64,000 nt of DNA from Aquatica leii (taxonomy: Eukaryota; Arthropoda; Insecta; Coleoptera; Lampyridae), in NCBI GenBank assembly GCA_035610365.1, contig CM069432.1, positions 109,573,529 through 109,637,528 of the forward strand. Direction: 5' to 3'. A program made the translations under genes and the position numbers. This document shows, in pieces, positions 47,159 through 59,456 of this stretch. Each line of letters starts with the position of its first letter. Position 1 is the stretch's first letter. The notes beneath the pieces are model-generated. The model was not told where the DNA came from, made no database searches, and worked only from the letters and a program-made list of their open reading frames with translations.

Positions 47159-49423
47159 TTAGTTATTGGTAAAGTTGTAGGTCTTCTTGTTTTTGTGGTG
47201 GTAAGTGCTGGTTTCATGCCGTCGGTAGTCTTTGTGTATCATCTCTAGTGTTGAGACTATTTGGCAATTTCTCAATCTCAATTGCTTCTCTGATGATCCT
47301 TTTGTTTTGTGTTCAACATTTGCAATGACTTTTGTTTCGTCGAAGTTGATTTCATGAGAAGTTTTTCTCACATGCTCTGCCAATGATGATGTTGATTCTT
47401 GTTTTATTACTGCGTTGCGGTGTTCTTCGCGCCTTATATTAACTCTTCTGTTAGTTTGCCCCACGTAGCAGCCATCACAATCTTTGCAGGGAATTTTGTA
47501 GACCCCTTGTGATTCCAAATCAATCTTGGTTTTTGGATTCGGAAGAATTTGATTTATCTTCTTTACGGTGTTGAAGATGGTCTGAATGTTGTGTTTCTTC
47601 AACACTTTGCTGATTTTATCTGTGGTACCTTTTATGTATGGAAGAAAGGCTGTGGCATCAGGTTTGTTTTCGTCCTCTTCTGTATCGTTGTTTCGGCGTG
47701 GTCTTAACGCTCTTTCTGATATGGTTTTTAGAGAATCCGTTTTGTTGTAATGCGGTTTGTATTTTCTGCATTTCTAGTTGTTTGTTCTCTACGTCAGCTA
47801 GGCGTTCTGATCTTGTTATGAGAGTTTTTACTACCGACTGTAGTTGCGATGGATGGTGATGAGACTTGGCGTTCAAGTATCGGTCCGTATGCGTTGGTTT
47901 TCGATAAACGGTGTGACTTAGATTTCTGTTGGTCATCTTCTTTACCAGTACATCAAGAAATGGTAGTTGATTGTCTTCTTCTATTTCCATTGTGAACTTG
48001 ATTTTGTTGTGCATTCCGTTAAGATGGTTTAGGAATTTGTCTAGTTCATTTGTCCCGTGTGTCCAGATAATAAATGTGTCATCCACGTATCGTAGCCACA
48101 GTTTTGGTTTAAGTGTGGCTGTTTCAATAGCCCGAGATTCTAAGTCTGCCATGAACAAATTTGCTACTACCGGTGACAGTGGTGAGCCCATAGGTGCTCC
48201 TACTATTTGTCTATACCTTTGATTTTTGTAAATGAAATAGGTATTTTTGAGACAATGTTTAGTTAACTGGATGATGTCTTCCCGTACTTGATGTTTTTCT
48301 CGTATTATTTCGATTGTTTCGTCGACAGGAACGTTAGTGAAGAGTGATACGACGTCAAAGCTTACAAGCATGTGGCCCGGTTCTAGCGTTATATCTTTGA
48401 TAAGCCACTTCGCTTGCGTTCTTCACGTAAGATTCGGCTTCTTCGGCATACGGTTGTAATTGTTTTATTAGAAATTTTGCATGTTCCTGGAGTGGTGACC
48501 CTATTGAACTGACAATTGATCTTAGTGGTGCTCCTTCCATATGTATCTTTAGTAACCCATACAGTTTTGAACATTTTGACAACTTCTCTCTTGGTATTAC
48601 TTTTTGTTGGTCTTCTTTGTTCAATTTTCTGATTTTAATTTTGTTTTTTGTGATTTTCCAAATATGTTGTAAAATCTGTTGCTATTGGTTAGTACGTCCC
48701 ATCTTATAAAAATGCATTTATTTTTTTGTCATAATTTTTATAGTCCATCACCACGGTGGCGTTGCCTTTGTCGGTCGGTAGAATAATAATTTCTTTGTTT
48801 GCTTTTAGCTTTTTTAGTGCTAGGTTTTCTTCTCGTGACAAGTTGGTTTTTGGTAGTTTGGCGTGTTTTAATATTCGTACTACATCTTGTCGTATTGTGT
48901 CTGCTGATGGAATATTTGAGATGCTGGCTTCCACGTTGCAGATGATGTCTTCGACTGGAATCTCGGATGGTGATACGGCGTAGTTGAACCCTTTTGCCAA
49001 AACGCTTTTTGCGTTGTCGTCTAATGAAAAACTGGATACGTTGTAGACGAGTTTTTCGATGTCTAACGGTTCGACATTAACCTCTGGTTTTTGACTGCGT
49101 TTGAGTGCGTCAAATTTCCTCTTCTGTTTTCGTGTGGTTAATTCTGCGTCTGTTTCCGATCGGAAATCGGATATTGTTTCTATTATATTCCAGAGAATAG
49201 GATGTATTTTGTTGCTTAACTTCAGGTGAAGTTGTAGCATTTCTCTGTTGATGTTGTCCAGTTGTCTTCGAGTATCTTGAATTCCCTCTCGGATGAGCGC
49301 TAAGCTGGTTCTCCTTAGAATGTTGCGCGTTTTGTGGTTCTTCTTGTGGAATTTCACTTGCATACTCTTCGGTATGATTTCCTCATCTCTGCAGCGTTCC
49401 AGAAATGTAAGTGTGCAAAGCAA
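47159..49423 (-). pseudogene. Penelope-like RT / GIY-YIG endonuclease, minus copy
   Basis: The 49423-48704 frame gives the N-terminal region ending in TDKGNATVVMD. Frames 48624-48355 and 48371-47658 carry the RT: SKLYGLLKIHMEGAPLR, MGSPLSPVVANLFMADLE and LWLRYVDDTFIIW (active site YVDD). Frame 47605-47159 carries a GIY-YIG nuclease (GVYKIPCKDCDGCYVGQTN, with R and EH following). At least three frameshifts divide the gene. The RT primes at nicked DNA made by the endonuclease, by family knowledge. Confidence 0.85.
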
Positions 49424-49499
49424 TTTACTGCGTTTTGATCGAAAGTTTTCGAAATTTTTGACCTGGTATGTAATCTCCTCCCCGTAAAGTCGAAATAAT

Positions 49500-50855
49500 A
49501 CGAGAAAAACATCAAGTACGGGAAGACATCATCCAGTTAACTAAACATTGTCTCAAAAATACCTATTTCATTTACAAAAATCAAAGGTATAGACAAATAG
49601 TAAGAGCACCTATGGGCTCACCACTGTCACCGGTAGTAGCAAATTTGTTCATGGCAGACTTAGAATCTCGGGCTATTAAAACAGCCACACTTAAACCAAA
49701 ACTGTGGCTACGATACGTAGATGACACATTTATTATCTGGACACACGGGACAAATGAACTAGACAAATTCCTAAACCATCTTAACGGAATGCACAACAAA
49801 ATCAAGTTCACAATGGAAATAGAAGAAGACAATCAACTACCATTTCTTGATGTACTGGTAAAGAAGACGACCAACAGAAATCTAAGTCACACCGTTTATC
49901 GAAAACCAACGCATACGGACCGATACTTGAACGCCAAGTCTCATCACCATCCATCGCAACTACAGTCGGTAGTAAAAACTCTCATAACAAGATCAGAACG
50001 CCTAGCTGACGTAGAGAACAAACAACTAGAAATGCAGAAAATACAAACCGCATTACAACAAAACGGATTCTCTAAAAACCATATCAGAAGAGCGTTAAGA
50101 CCACGCCGAAACAACGATACAGAAGAGGACGAAAACAAACCTGATGCCACAGCCTTTCTTCCATACATAAAAGGTACCACAGATAAAAACAGCAAAGTGT
50201 TGAAGAAACACAACATTCAGACCATCTTCAACACCGTAAAGAAGATAAATCAAATTCTTCCGAATCCAAAAACCAAGATTGATTTGGAATCACAAGGGGT
50301 CTACAAAATTCCCTGCAAAGATTGTGATGGCTGCTACGTGGGGCAAACTAACAGAAGAGTTAATATAAGGCGCGAAGAACACCGCAACGCAGTAATAAAA
50401 CAAGAATCAACATCATCATTGGCAGAGCATGTGAGAAAACTTCTCATGAAATCAACTCCGACGAAACAAAAGTCATTGCAAATGTTGAACACAAAACAAA
50501 AAGGATCATCAGAGAAGCAATTGAGATTGAGAAATTGCCAAATAGTCTCAACACTAGAGATGATACCCAAAGACTACCGACGGCATGGAAACCAGCACTT
50601 ACCACCACAAAAACAAGAAGACCTACAACTTTACCAATAACTAAAGACGTAGCTACGGCAGATTCACCGAAGCGAAATACTAAAAATAGAAAACCGACAA
50701 CACCACTTTCACCGGAAGCAATGAACCATACAAATAATCACTCATGCGCACCAAAGCGTACCACAAGATCCAGATATAAGCAACTAACGATCGAAACGAA
50801 AATCAGTCCACGTCTGACACGCAGTAAAGCAGCAGCTCAAACGAGGAAGACTTGA
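49500..50855 (+). pseudogene. Penelope-like RT / GIY-YIG endonuclease, truncated plus copy
   Basis: The frame from 49612 to 50640 has the RT end (MGSPLSPVVANLF, RYVDDTFIIW), a linker and the GIY-YIG domain (GVYKIPCKDC, GCYVGQTNRRV). It is nearly identical to the minus copy. The upstream RT and N-terminal domain are missing. A frameshift at about 50440 moves the true tail (TTTKTRRPTTLPITKDV...) to the frame ending at 50855. Confidence 0.85.
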
Positions 50856-50992
50856 AAATGGCAAATGAGACTTTGCCGAAACGTCGTCAAAATACAAACG
50901 ATTTGTTTACAAATCGTCTTACAACGACAACGCGGAGCCAATCCCGGAAGCCCAGCAGCTACATATATAACGCTCGCGGAAACTTGAAACAG

Positions 50993-51038
<46 letters not shown>

Positions 51039-51045
<7 letters not shown>

Positions 51046-51719
51046 TACATGTAACGTGTATATATGGTTTAAATGGAACGTGTTTCTTTAAGTTATGTGT
51101 ATTGTGTATGTCAAGTTCATTATGCACGCAAAATCAACGTTTATCGCGCGGACATTTTATCGTGGAATGGTAGTTACAGTAAATGTGCTATCCACTATAA
51201 AACGTCAGAAAAAGCAAACCGAAAGTATACACGTTTATTTAACCAGATAATGCTCATTGGGGGGTTTATTCTAGCGGCTATTAGAATCAATACCAGAACA
51301 ATGTCAATTGATAATGGTTCGGCAGAATTTGACTCTTTTCTATCGAACGTCTTTAGTTAGGTTAGTTTTAACCGAGATTCGTTTTATTGCTGAATTGTTA
51401 GTCCTAGAGAAGCGTTTGGGACAAAATAAATACTCGATTGATAGTTTTAAACTACCTTCTTGTCGCACCATTAAATTTCTTGAACTTTTGTTAGCGTGTT
51501 TAGTTTAAATCTTTGTTAGTTTTGATGTCGCCTCGTCTTTAGGAATATATTACTAGGCATACATCTACGTCAGACTTACGGACAGTAGAAAACCAAGCTA
51601 TCTCTTTCCTAATTGTACGAAAACTGCTCGAAGACATTGTTACAGTTGTAGTCGTTTTAATTGTATTTGCACTACATCTTCTTCTTGTGATTCTTCGGTG
51701 TGTGCTTAGAAAAAAAAAT
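51039..51719. other. Spacer; possible decayed 5' part of the gypsy element
   Basis: Short ORFs only. It lies just upstream of recognisable gypsy RT on the same strand and may be its gag/protease remnant; no motif confirms this. Confidence 0.35.
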
Positions 51720-54400
51720 CATTTAACTGTATGTTGAGATTTATTTTCGTCTCAACAAGTAGTTCTACAGTCGCTTATCGATAAAGTTTTTGCTTCTCTT
51801 TTATCGTTAACCAAGAACTAGACAATATGTTGTAGCTAGGGGTCACTTTCGAATAGTTTTTGGTTCTATTGTTTTTATGAAGACGTCGGACGATGCTTAT
51901 AGGTTTTGCGTTGATTTCCATTTCCGATTCCGTCCATTGTTATCTTATTTACTAAGAAATATGCTTATTCTTTTCCCTATATTTTTTAAACTTTAGATTG
52001 CTTTCATGATCCACGTTTTTTGTCTTCTTTAGATGTTCGTTTAGCTTACTGGCAGGTTCTTATTTTAAAGGATTCTAAACCCGTTACTGTGTTTACTGTA
52101 GCTCAACGGGATTTCTTTCAATTCACTCGTATACCGTTCGGGTGTCATAATGCGCTATGCTGCTTTACAACGTTTGATTGATTGAATAGTTGGAATAGAC
52201 TTAGAACTTTTTTGCTTTGTTTACTTCGACGACTTCATCATAGCTACTTCGACTTTGAAAAAACATTTGAAAGTCTTGAACCTAATAAAGTCTCTGCGAT
52301 CCCTGTTTCTTTTAAGATTACAAATCTTCGTCGTCTAATTGGAATGGCGAGTTAGTACCATAGGTTTATTCCAAATTTTTCGTATTTTACTTCTCCATTA
52401 TCTAATCTCACGAAGAAGAATACTCTTTTTATGTGGTCATCGGATTGTTAAAAACCTTTGTGCCTCATTTAGCTTCTGCTTCAATTCTGTCCTGTTCAAA
52501 CTTTTTACTTTCGTTTACCATACAAACAGGTGCGTCAGATTTTGGATTTGGTGCTGTTTTTATTCAAACTACCGCTGGTGAAGAAAAAGTAGTGAGTTAC
52601 ATCAACCGTTTGTTAAACAAAACAGAATGGCACTACTCAATGTAGAAAGGTTTATTGTCATTACAGACCATTATTCTTTACTTTGGTTGAATCGCTCATA
52701 AAGCCATTCAGGTTGCTTCGCGCTTTGGTCTATTCGGTTACAACATTACGACTTTTCTATAATACATTGAAAAAGAAAAAAAATTGTAGTTCTTGACGCT
52801 TTGTCTCTGTTCGGTTTTTTTTGTTCAGAAGTCTTTTTTTGTTTGGAATTACTTTTTATAACGTCGAAGTTTGGTAGGATAAGACCCTGGCACAAGTTCT
52901 TAAATCCTTTCATAAACTTAGTAATTGGTCAGTTTAGAATGAGATTTTGTATCGTCAGGTCTCTACTCGTTTTTCCTCAGGTTTGTCGGACAATTGAAAA
53001 ATAGTGGTTCCTATTGAGTAATGAATAGAAATTGGTTTTACTTACGTTCGGATGTTGCTTGTTATGTAAAACGTTGTGAGGTGTGGTCAATGCATAAAGT
53101 TGAATAAACGGTTAATTCTGGGTTGTTTGTTCCTAGAGCCAAACCATCTCACTCATAACAATTGTTATGTTGCGATATCGTAGGCCCTTTCCTACGTTCT
53201 TTGAAAAGTCATAGCTATGTGTTAGTCGTTGCGGACTATTTTACCAAATTTCCATTGTTTTTTTCTTCACGTTCTGCTGCAGCTTCTTCTATTTATAAAT
53301 CTGTTGAGAAACAGATTTTTTTGGTGCTCTATTATTATCTTATCATTGATAATAATGTTTAGTTTTGTGGTAAAAAAATCACAAAATTTTGCTCAACATA
53401 CAATACTATACTATGAGCTTGTATACATATTGTAACTACTCGGCTAAACGTATTAATTTGGTCTTAAAAATGGTGCTTTTTCATATGTTTCAAATTATAG
53501 AGATTGGGATGTGAATTAGTGATGTGGAGTTCCTGAACAAACTAGTTCAATTGTACTGATCTTTTCAATGAACTAAATGTACTAGTTCTCTATTAAAAAG
53601 TAAACAATTACTTTAGTACACTTCTTCCTTGCAAACCTTGTATTAGCCATCACATAATTTTGATAACATTAATACTTTTCTCTTCTAGACTGCATTGGCT
53701 ACAACGTCTTTTCCACAGTATTTATCTCGATTATCATTACGGTTTTTATATTCGTTACTTTGATGACGATGATTATTGTATTTAATCAAAATTTGTTTGT
53801 ACCTGCCGTAATCGATACTATTAAGTAAGTGTTAATATAACTGTTTTATGATGTTTTGTAGTTGCTAATTATTATACTTTAAAACCGCGCTTTAGTTTTT
53901 AATTTATTAGGTGCCAGCACGCCAATGCATCGCGCGTTGGTACCCTAATTGAAATACAAAACAAAATACCAGAGTTAAATGTAAATCGATCTGCACCACA
54001 AACTTTGTTTTATGCATCCCTCGGTGCGTTCTCTTAAATGTCCGAAAGAACTAGTACATTGTTCTAGTTTAGTTCGTTGAACGAAACCTGGTGAAGTAGT
54101 TCATAAAAAAAACTAAAATTCACATCACTAATATGAATCTCTTTGAGATTGGTTGCTCTATTTGTACGATAAAACATTAGGTAATTTGCACACTTTACTA
54201 TACTCTCTTTGATCGTGAACATATTCTTTCAGGTACTTTTTTGGAAATAGTATTTTATTTCAGAATCATCTTGTTCTAATACTTTGACTAAGTTGTATAA
54301 ATCCATTTGTTCTCATATCATTTTAATAAGCCGGTATGAATCAAATATTGTTTATCGTCAATTACATGTAGTTTAAAAGTTGTTTTCTAAAATAAAGATT
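51720..54400 (+). pseudogene. Ty3/gypsy pol relic, plus strand, with nested MITE
   Basis: In broken frames: YRFCVDFHFR (about 51898) and LAYWQVLILKDSKP (about 52045), RLID then FVYFDDFIIATS (about 52230, RT box), RFIPNFS and PLSNLTKKNTLF (about 52365-52435), RNase H start GASDFGFGAVFIQT (about 52530-52570) with VSYINRLLNKTEWHYS, and integrase blocks DVACYVKRCEVW (about 53055), IVGPFLRSLKSHSYVLVV (about 53175) and FEIGCSICTIKH (54139-54180). A hAT MITE (53517-54130) sits inside the integrase. Many stops; dead. Confidence 0.8.
53517..54130. mobile_element. hAT MITE nested in gypsy integrase
   Basis: The inverted ends TAGTGATGTG...CACATCACTA enclose 614 bp. The flanking 8-bp sequences ATGTGAAT (53509-53516) and ATATGAAT (54131-54138) match at 7 of 8 positions. 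Removing it reconnects gypsy integrase codons (WDVN with LFEIGCSI). It has ACTAGTTC-type subterminal repeats and no ORF. Confidence 0.85.
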
Positions 54401-54543
54401 ATTAAGACAAAGACAAAAAAAAACTAATTTGCGCAAGTTCACGTTTATCCAACAATACTCTTCAAGAAGAATTGTATAAAAAGCAAATTTTTCAATCACT
54501 CTTATTTAGTGTTTTTCAAATTTTGAATCAAACGCGTAAAATA

Positions 54544-57500
54544 ATGTCTGCTTCAACTATTTTAAATCTTTTTGCTTGTGGCGTGTTCTGTGATGACGAA
54601 TTAGTCGAAACCTATGAAGATTTATGTGAAAGGATTGTATTGCACAACGACGTTATCGAACCGGAAGATGAGAAAATTTTTGAACAGTTTATACAAAGAG
54701 TTAGCGATATTAAGGTAAATAATTTTTTTATTAAAATTGATTTTTTGTTAATCTAAATTTACGTCAATAACAGAAAACTGAAACATTGGATTTGAAGATG
54801 CAGCCGTCAACATCCAAGAACAGCGATTTAGATGTAAGTTGTTTAAATTTTATATTTAACGTAATTATAAAACTTTATATCACTATTATAGACGTTTGTT
54901 GGAGGAAGCGTAATAATCCCTAAACATTTTAAGCATTTTAATGTTATCAGCGAAGGCGAAAAGCAGATTAAGAAATTTAAAACCTTATGTAAAACTATGG
55001 TGTTTAAATTTAAGGAAATTAGCGAATCTACGAATCCAATGATCTGGCTAGAGGTATTTTAATTTTTTTTTTCATACTGGGTTGTGTTTAATGTTATTAC
55101 CTTTTTAGAATGCGTTTAATGAAATTATGGGATAACTGCTGATTGAGGCTGCCCCATCAGACCGCATAGGTGTAGTTTTACGCAACGAAAACTACCCCGA
55201 AAAACCAATTGGCATTTCATTTAGACGAAGAGATCAGTTGCATTCTAAAGTTGTTATGGCGACATTAGAAAAAAATTTACAAAGTAATGCCAACTTCTTT
55301 GCGTCTGATGCCTTAAGTTTGCAACTCGATCGCGTTGCGTTACCGATCGGATATGGCGGGTACAACAGGATGGTAGGCGTAAGTTACGAAGAGTTTTGCA
55401 GAAGAAAACAAGGGATTATTTTAATTCCAAATGAAGATAACCTATGTTTGGCAAGAGCTTTGATAGCAGCTGTAGCATGGGCCACCAAAGATAATAATTT
55501 GAAATCTTTGGTAAAGTGTGGCAATCCTTTGATGACGTCTAAAGCATTAGATCTATGTAGAGCTGCAAATGTAAATCTTACCAACGGAGGCAGTAGAGAT
55601 CGTATCCATCAATTTCAACAGTATCTGGTAAATTATACAATTGTGGTATATAATAGTCGCTTAGGAAAATCGGTATATTACGAAGGACCCCGCATCACAG
55701 GTAGAATTTAATTTTAGAAAATAACCATTACAATGTTATACCAAATTTATGTTCAGCATTTTCTACTACATTTTTTTGTGAGATGTGTCGTTTTCGTACA
55801 AACGATAAAACTAGACATAAGAATTGCAAATACATTTGTCCGGCTTGCCATTCTTCACCTCCATGTAATAAAGATTTTGCCGTTATTTTATGCAATGCAT
55901 GTAATAGAGACTTTCGGGGACCTAATTGCTTCGCAGAACACGCCAAAAAATTGTGTAAGTCTTTAAAACGGTGTAATTCATGTCTAAATAGTGTGTGGGT
56001 AGATAGGTTCAAATCTCATAAATGCGAGTACAAATATTGTAGTAATTGCAAAGTAGAGAAACCTACTCGTCATCAATGTTTTATGAGTAAAAGTTCTTCG
56101 AAAAAATTAAATCAAAATTTTGTTTTCATTTTTTATGATTTTGAATGTCGGCAGGATACCTGTATAAATAATAATTCTAATATCTTTTTGCATATTCCTA
56201 CGTTATGTGTAGCACAACAAGTATGTAAGTCGTGTATTAATATTGATGACATTAATCAAGATTGTATAAAATGTGGTAAACGACAACACATTTTTACGGA
56301 TAATCCTGTCGACAATTTTCTAAATTATGTTTCGGCTTTAAGAAAAAAAATTAATAAAGGAAATTTCGTGGCATTGGCACATAACATGAAAGGGTACGAC
56401 GGGGCTTTTATTTTAAAATCGTTGTTTAAAAATCCGAGTGCATGGAACCCTAAAATTATTACTACCGCTACTAAATTAATGTCGATAAATTGCGATGGCA
56501 ATATAAAATTTATAGACTCAATCAATTATATGCCAATGCCACTATCCAAGTTACCAAAAACGTTTAATTTTCCAGGTACTAAAGGTTATTTTCCCCATTT
56601 CTTTAATACTGTAAGAAATCAAAATTATGTCGGACCTATGCCCCCCGCACATTATTATGGCTGTGACTAAATGTCAACTTCCAATAGAAATGACTTTTTG
56701 AAATGGTACGAAGAACAAGTAAACAATAACTTTGTTTTTGCTTTTAAAACGGAAATAATAAAGTATTGTGTTGCCGACGTAGATATTTTACGAAAAGCTT
56801 GTTTAGATTTTTGGACCCGCTTTACGACATCTAATGGAGTTGACCCGTTTATCGAGTCTTGCACAATTGCTGGCGCCTGCAATCTAGTGTTTAGGATAAA
56901 TTATATACACGCAAATTCTATTGGACTTATTCCCCAATGGATATCGAATGACTGACAAACAATCTGTGATTGCTATCCAGTGGCTACTTTGGTTAGAGTA
57001 TTCTTTAAATATCAAAATTCAACATGCGGGAAATAACCGTGAAGTTATTTGACGGTTTTTGTACTGAAACACACACGGTGTATCAGTTTCATGGTTGTTA
57101 TTTTTACGGTTGTGAAACTTGCTTTCCCGATCAAACAGCTAAACTTAGCGGCGATAAATATGATACCATGTGTGCAAGACGTGAAAAAACTGAAGCTACT
57201 GCAGCTCGAATCCGTTCTTCTGGCTACAACTTAGTAGAGATAAAAGAATGTGAGTTTAAAGAATATCTCAAAATGAACGTCGAGGCTTTTGAATTTACGA
57301 CAAGTCACGCCATTATTCGGAATACACCTTTAAATCCTCGTGACAGCTTTTTCGGAGGTCGTACAAATGCTGTAAAATTATTTTACAAGGCAGAAGAAAA
57401 TGAAGTTATCCGCTACCTGGACGTTTGTTCTCTTTATCCATTTGTAAATAAATATGGTAAATATCCTGTTGGCCATCCTAAAATTCATGTTGGTAATGAC

Positions 57501-58718
57501 ATCTGTAGCCGTTTATCTTTAGACTCCGTTGAATGCATTATTAAATGCACCGTCCTTCCTCCTACTAATTTATATCATCCCGTTTTGCCTTGTAGAATGC
57601 ACGGTAAACTTATGTTTATTCTCTGTAGAGTTTGTGGGGAATAAATGTTAAATTCTAATTGTTTACATACAGACGATGAACGTAAGTTTACTGGTACTTA
57701 CGTTGCGGACAAACTTCGAGAAGCGCTGTCACAAGGATATAAAGTTATAGAAATTTATGAAATTTGGGAGTACGAAGTTGCACAATATAGTAGAATTTCT
57801 AGATCCGGAGGTTTGTTTTCGACATATGTTGATAGCTTTTTAAAACTTAAGCAGGAATGTAGCGGGTGGCCTTCGTGGTGTACGGATGATCAAGCAAAGG
57901 ATCGGTATGTATCTGAATATCTTGAACGAGAGGGGATTGCATTAGATAAAACAAATATATCTGTTAATCCGGGTTTACGTTATATTGCTAAATTGTGTTT
58001 AAATAGTTTTTGGGGCAAGTTCGCTCAAAGGGAAAATCTAATGCAATCCTCAATCATACAGGACCCTTATGATTTATTTAAGATGCTAACCGATCCTTCG
58101 TTAGAAGCGCATTCGCTCACCGCTGTTAATGAAGACACAGTTGTTTTAAACTGGGATAGGCCTACTGAAGGAATTGTAGGTTTGAAAACGGTAAATGTAG
58201 CTGTAGCCACATATACTACTGCAAACGCACGCTTAGAGTTGTATAAATATTTAAAACAACTAGACAAACGTGTACTCTACTTCGACACGGATTCCATCAT
58301 TTTTACAGAGAAACCAGGAGAATGGGTTCCCGCAACAGGAGATCTCCTTGGCGATATGACTGACGAGATCGAATGTTACGGTCCTGGTAGTAAGATTGTT
58401 GAATTTGTGAGCGGCGGTCCAAAGAACTATGCCTTTAAGGTATTTTCAACAAAATCTAACAATTTTCAATACGTATGTAAAGTTAAAGGAATAACTTTAA
58501 ACTTCAAAAATTCACAAAGCGTTAATTTTGAAACCCTTAAAGACATGGTTGTAAACCAGGCAGAGGACACGTATGTTCAAATATATCGACGCAGTTCACG
58601 AAATTCCATGTTTGAAGTTCTTTCTCGACCCGAAAAAAAAGTGTTTCGTGTTAACTATACGAAACGACGTCGAATAGAGGATAGCCTAGATACATTACCG
58701 TATGGATATAGAACGTAA
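54544..58718 (+). pseudogene. Polinton protein-primed DNA polymerase B, spliced and broken
   Basis: ATG at 54544 (MSASTILNLF). Exons 54544-54714, 54774-54833, 54892-55053 and 55109 onward have GT-AG junctions in phase. Zinc-finger-like cysteine pairs at 55783-56060 precede the exonuclease motifs YDFEC (about 56134) and AHNMKGYDG (about 56380). Polymerase motifs are DVCSLYP (about 57420), KLCLNSFWGK (about 57990) and YFDTDS (58278-58295). The enzyme would replicate the element from a protein primer. Lesions: in-frame TAA at 55133, 56668 and 57642, and frameshifts near 55700-55780 and 56930-57030. Catalytic motifs are all retained, so decay is moderate. Confidence 0.88.
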
Positions 58719-59033
58719 CATTATAATGGTTTTTTCTTTAATTTGCTAGATACTGTTGAAATGATTATAATTTTTTTTTACTATTATTTTAGTGTTAAGT
58801 TTTTGTCTATGTGTTTTGTTATACTATTGAAATAGAAAAAAACTTTTTTAAATTATTATTATTATACTATCAATGAAATACGTAAAATGTAACTTTTTTG
58901 TTATGTTTTATTATTCTTAATTTCTTTATTTTGTAAATATTTAATTACATTGTTAAACATTTTTAATTAAAAAAAAAAACACTTAAATAGCAACTAATTG
59001 TTTTTTATTTTGTTAATGTGTACAAAAAAAATC
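58719..59033. other. Convergent intergenic region of the Polinton
   Basis: Very AT-rich, between the ends of the plus-strand polymerase and the minus-strand protease. It probably holds poly(A) signals for both directions; nothing else is seen. Confidence 0.6.
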
Positions 59034-59456
59034 TTATAAAATATCAAATACATTGGTTTTCTTAAAATACAAATTATACAATAAACTAATGCATACATCA
59101 TTTTTTATTAAATCCTTATCAAATATTTCTAAAAATTCTAACATACTTATACTAAAAAGTCTAAAATATAAATATACAAGACAATATTGACCGCAAAACA
59201 TAGAATGAAAATCTTGTAAAATTTTACAATTAAAAGTCCAAATACAATAATTTCTTTCTAAAAATTTTTTATGATATCCTAAAGGTGGTCTTCCAAAAGT
59301 ATCAAAGTATTCTACATGTTCATATTCATCAATGTAAAACGCTGCCCAATGTTCACCAGGTTTATAGGAAGGGTCGGTATTTGCGATAATAGCACAAGGT
59401 TTTTGTATACGCCATGGCAGTTGATTAGAAGCACATACAAGTCGATGTACATACAT
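59034..59456 (-). CDS. Polinton adenain-like cysteine protease
   Basis: The 140-residue frame has IIANTDPSYKPGEHW and AAFYIDEYEHVEYFDTFGRP, then CGQYCLVYLY. The H...D/E...QxxC layout is that of adenovirus-type (C5) proteases, with His in GEHW, Asp in YFDTFG and Cys in GQYC. In the family it processes capsid proteins. The upstream unknown gene overlaps it by about 145 nt in another frame, so the true N-terminus or a frameshift in this area is uncertain. Confidence 0.8.
   Translation of the reverse strand: MYVHRLVCASNQLPWRIQKPCAIIANTDPSYKPGEHWAAFYIDEYEHVEYFDTFGRPPLGYHKKFLERNYCIWTFNCKILQDFHSMFCGQYCLVYLYFRLFSISMLEFLEIFDKDLIKNDVCISLLYNLYFKKTNVFDIL

Larger units (their letters stand above)
46843..50996. 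mobile_element. Penelope-like element pair, head to head
   Basis: A longer minus-strand copy (about 49485-46843) abuts a 5'-truncated plus-strand copy (about 49490-50996). The outer 3' regions are near-identical inverted repeats and each is bordered by a (TA)n tract (46817-46842 and 50997-51038). The plus copy starts at a sequence (TCGAAATAATACGAG) that lies inside the RT gene of the minus copy near 48305. Inverted dimers with one truncated partner are known for Penelope-like retroelements. Confidence 0.85.

Noticed and set aside
50837-51127. ORFs with IYIYIYIY runs
   Set aside because: Translations of the (TA)n microsatellite.
54472-54543. Upstream extension of the Polinton polymerase first exon
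   Set aside because: The frame is open, but ATG at 54544 has a better context (AAAATAATG) and the extension is AT-rich and probably untranslated.
55700-55718. GTAGAATTTAATTTTAG as a 17-base intron in the polymerase
   Set aside because: Far shorter than any workable intron; the frame change here is better explained as a mutation.
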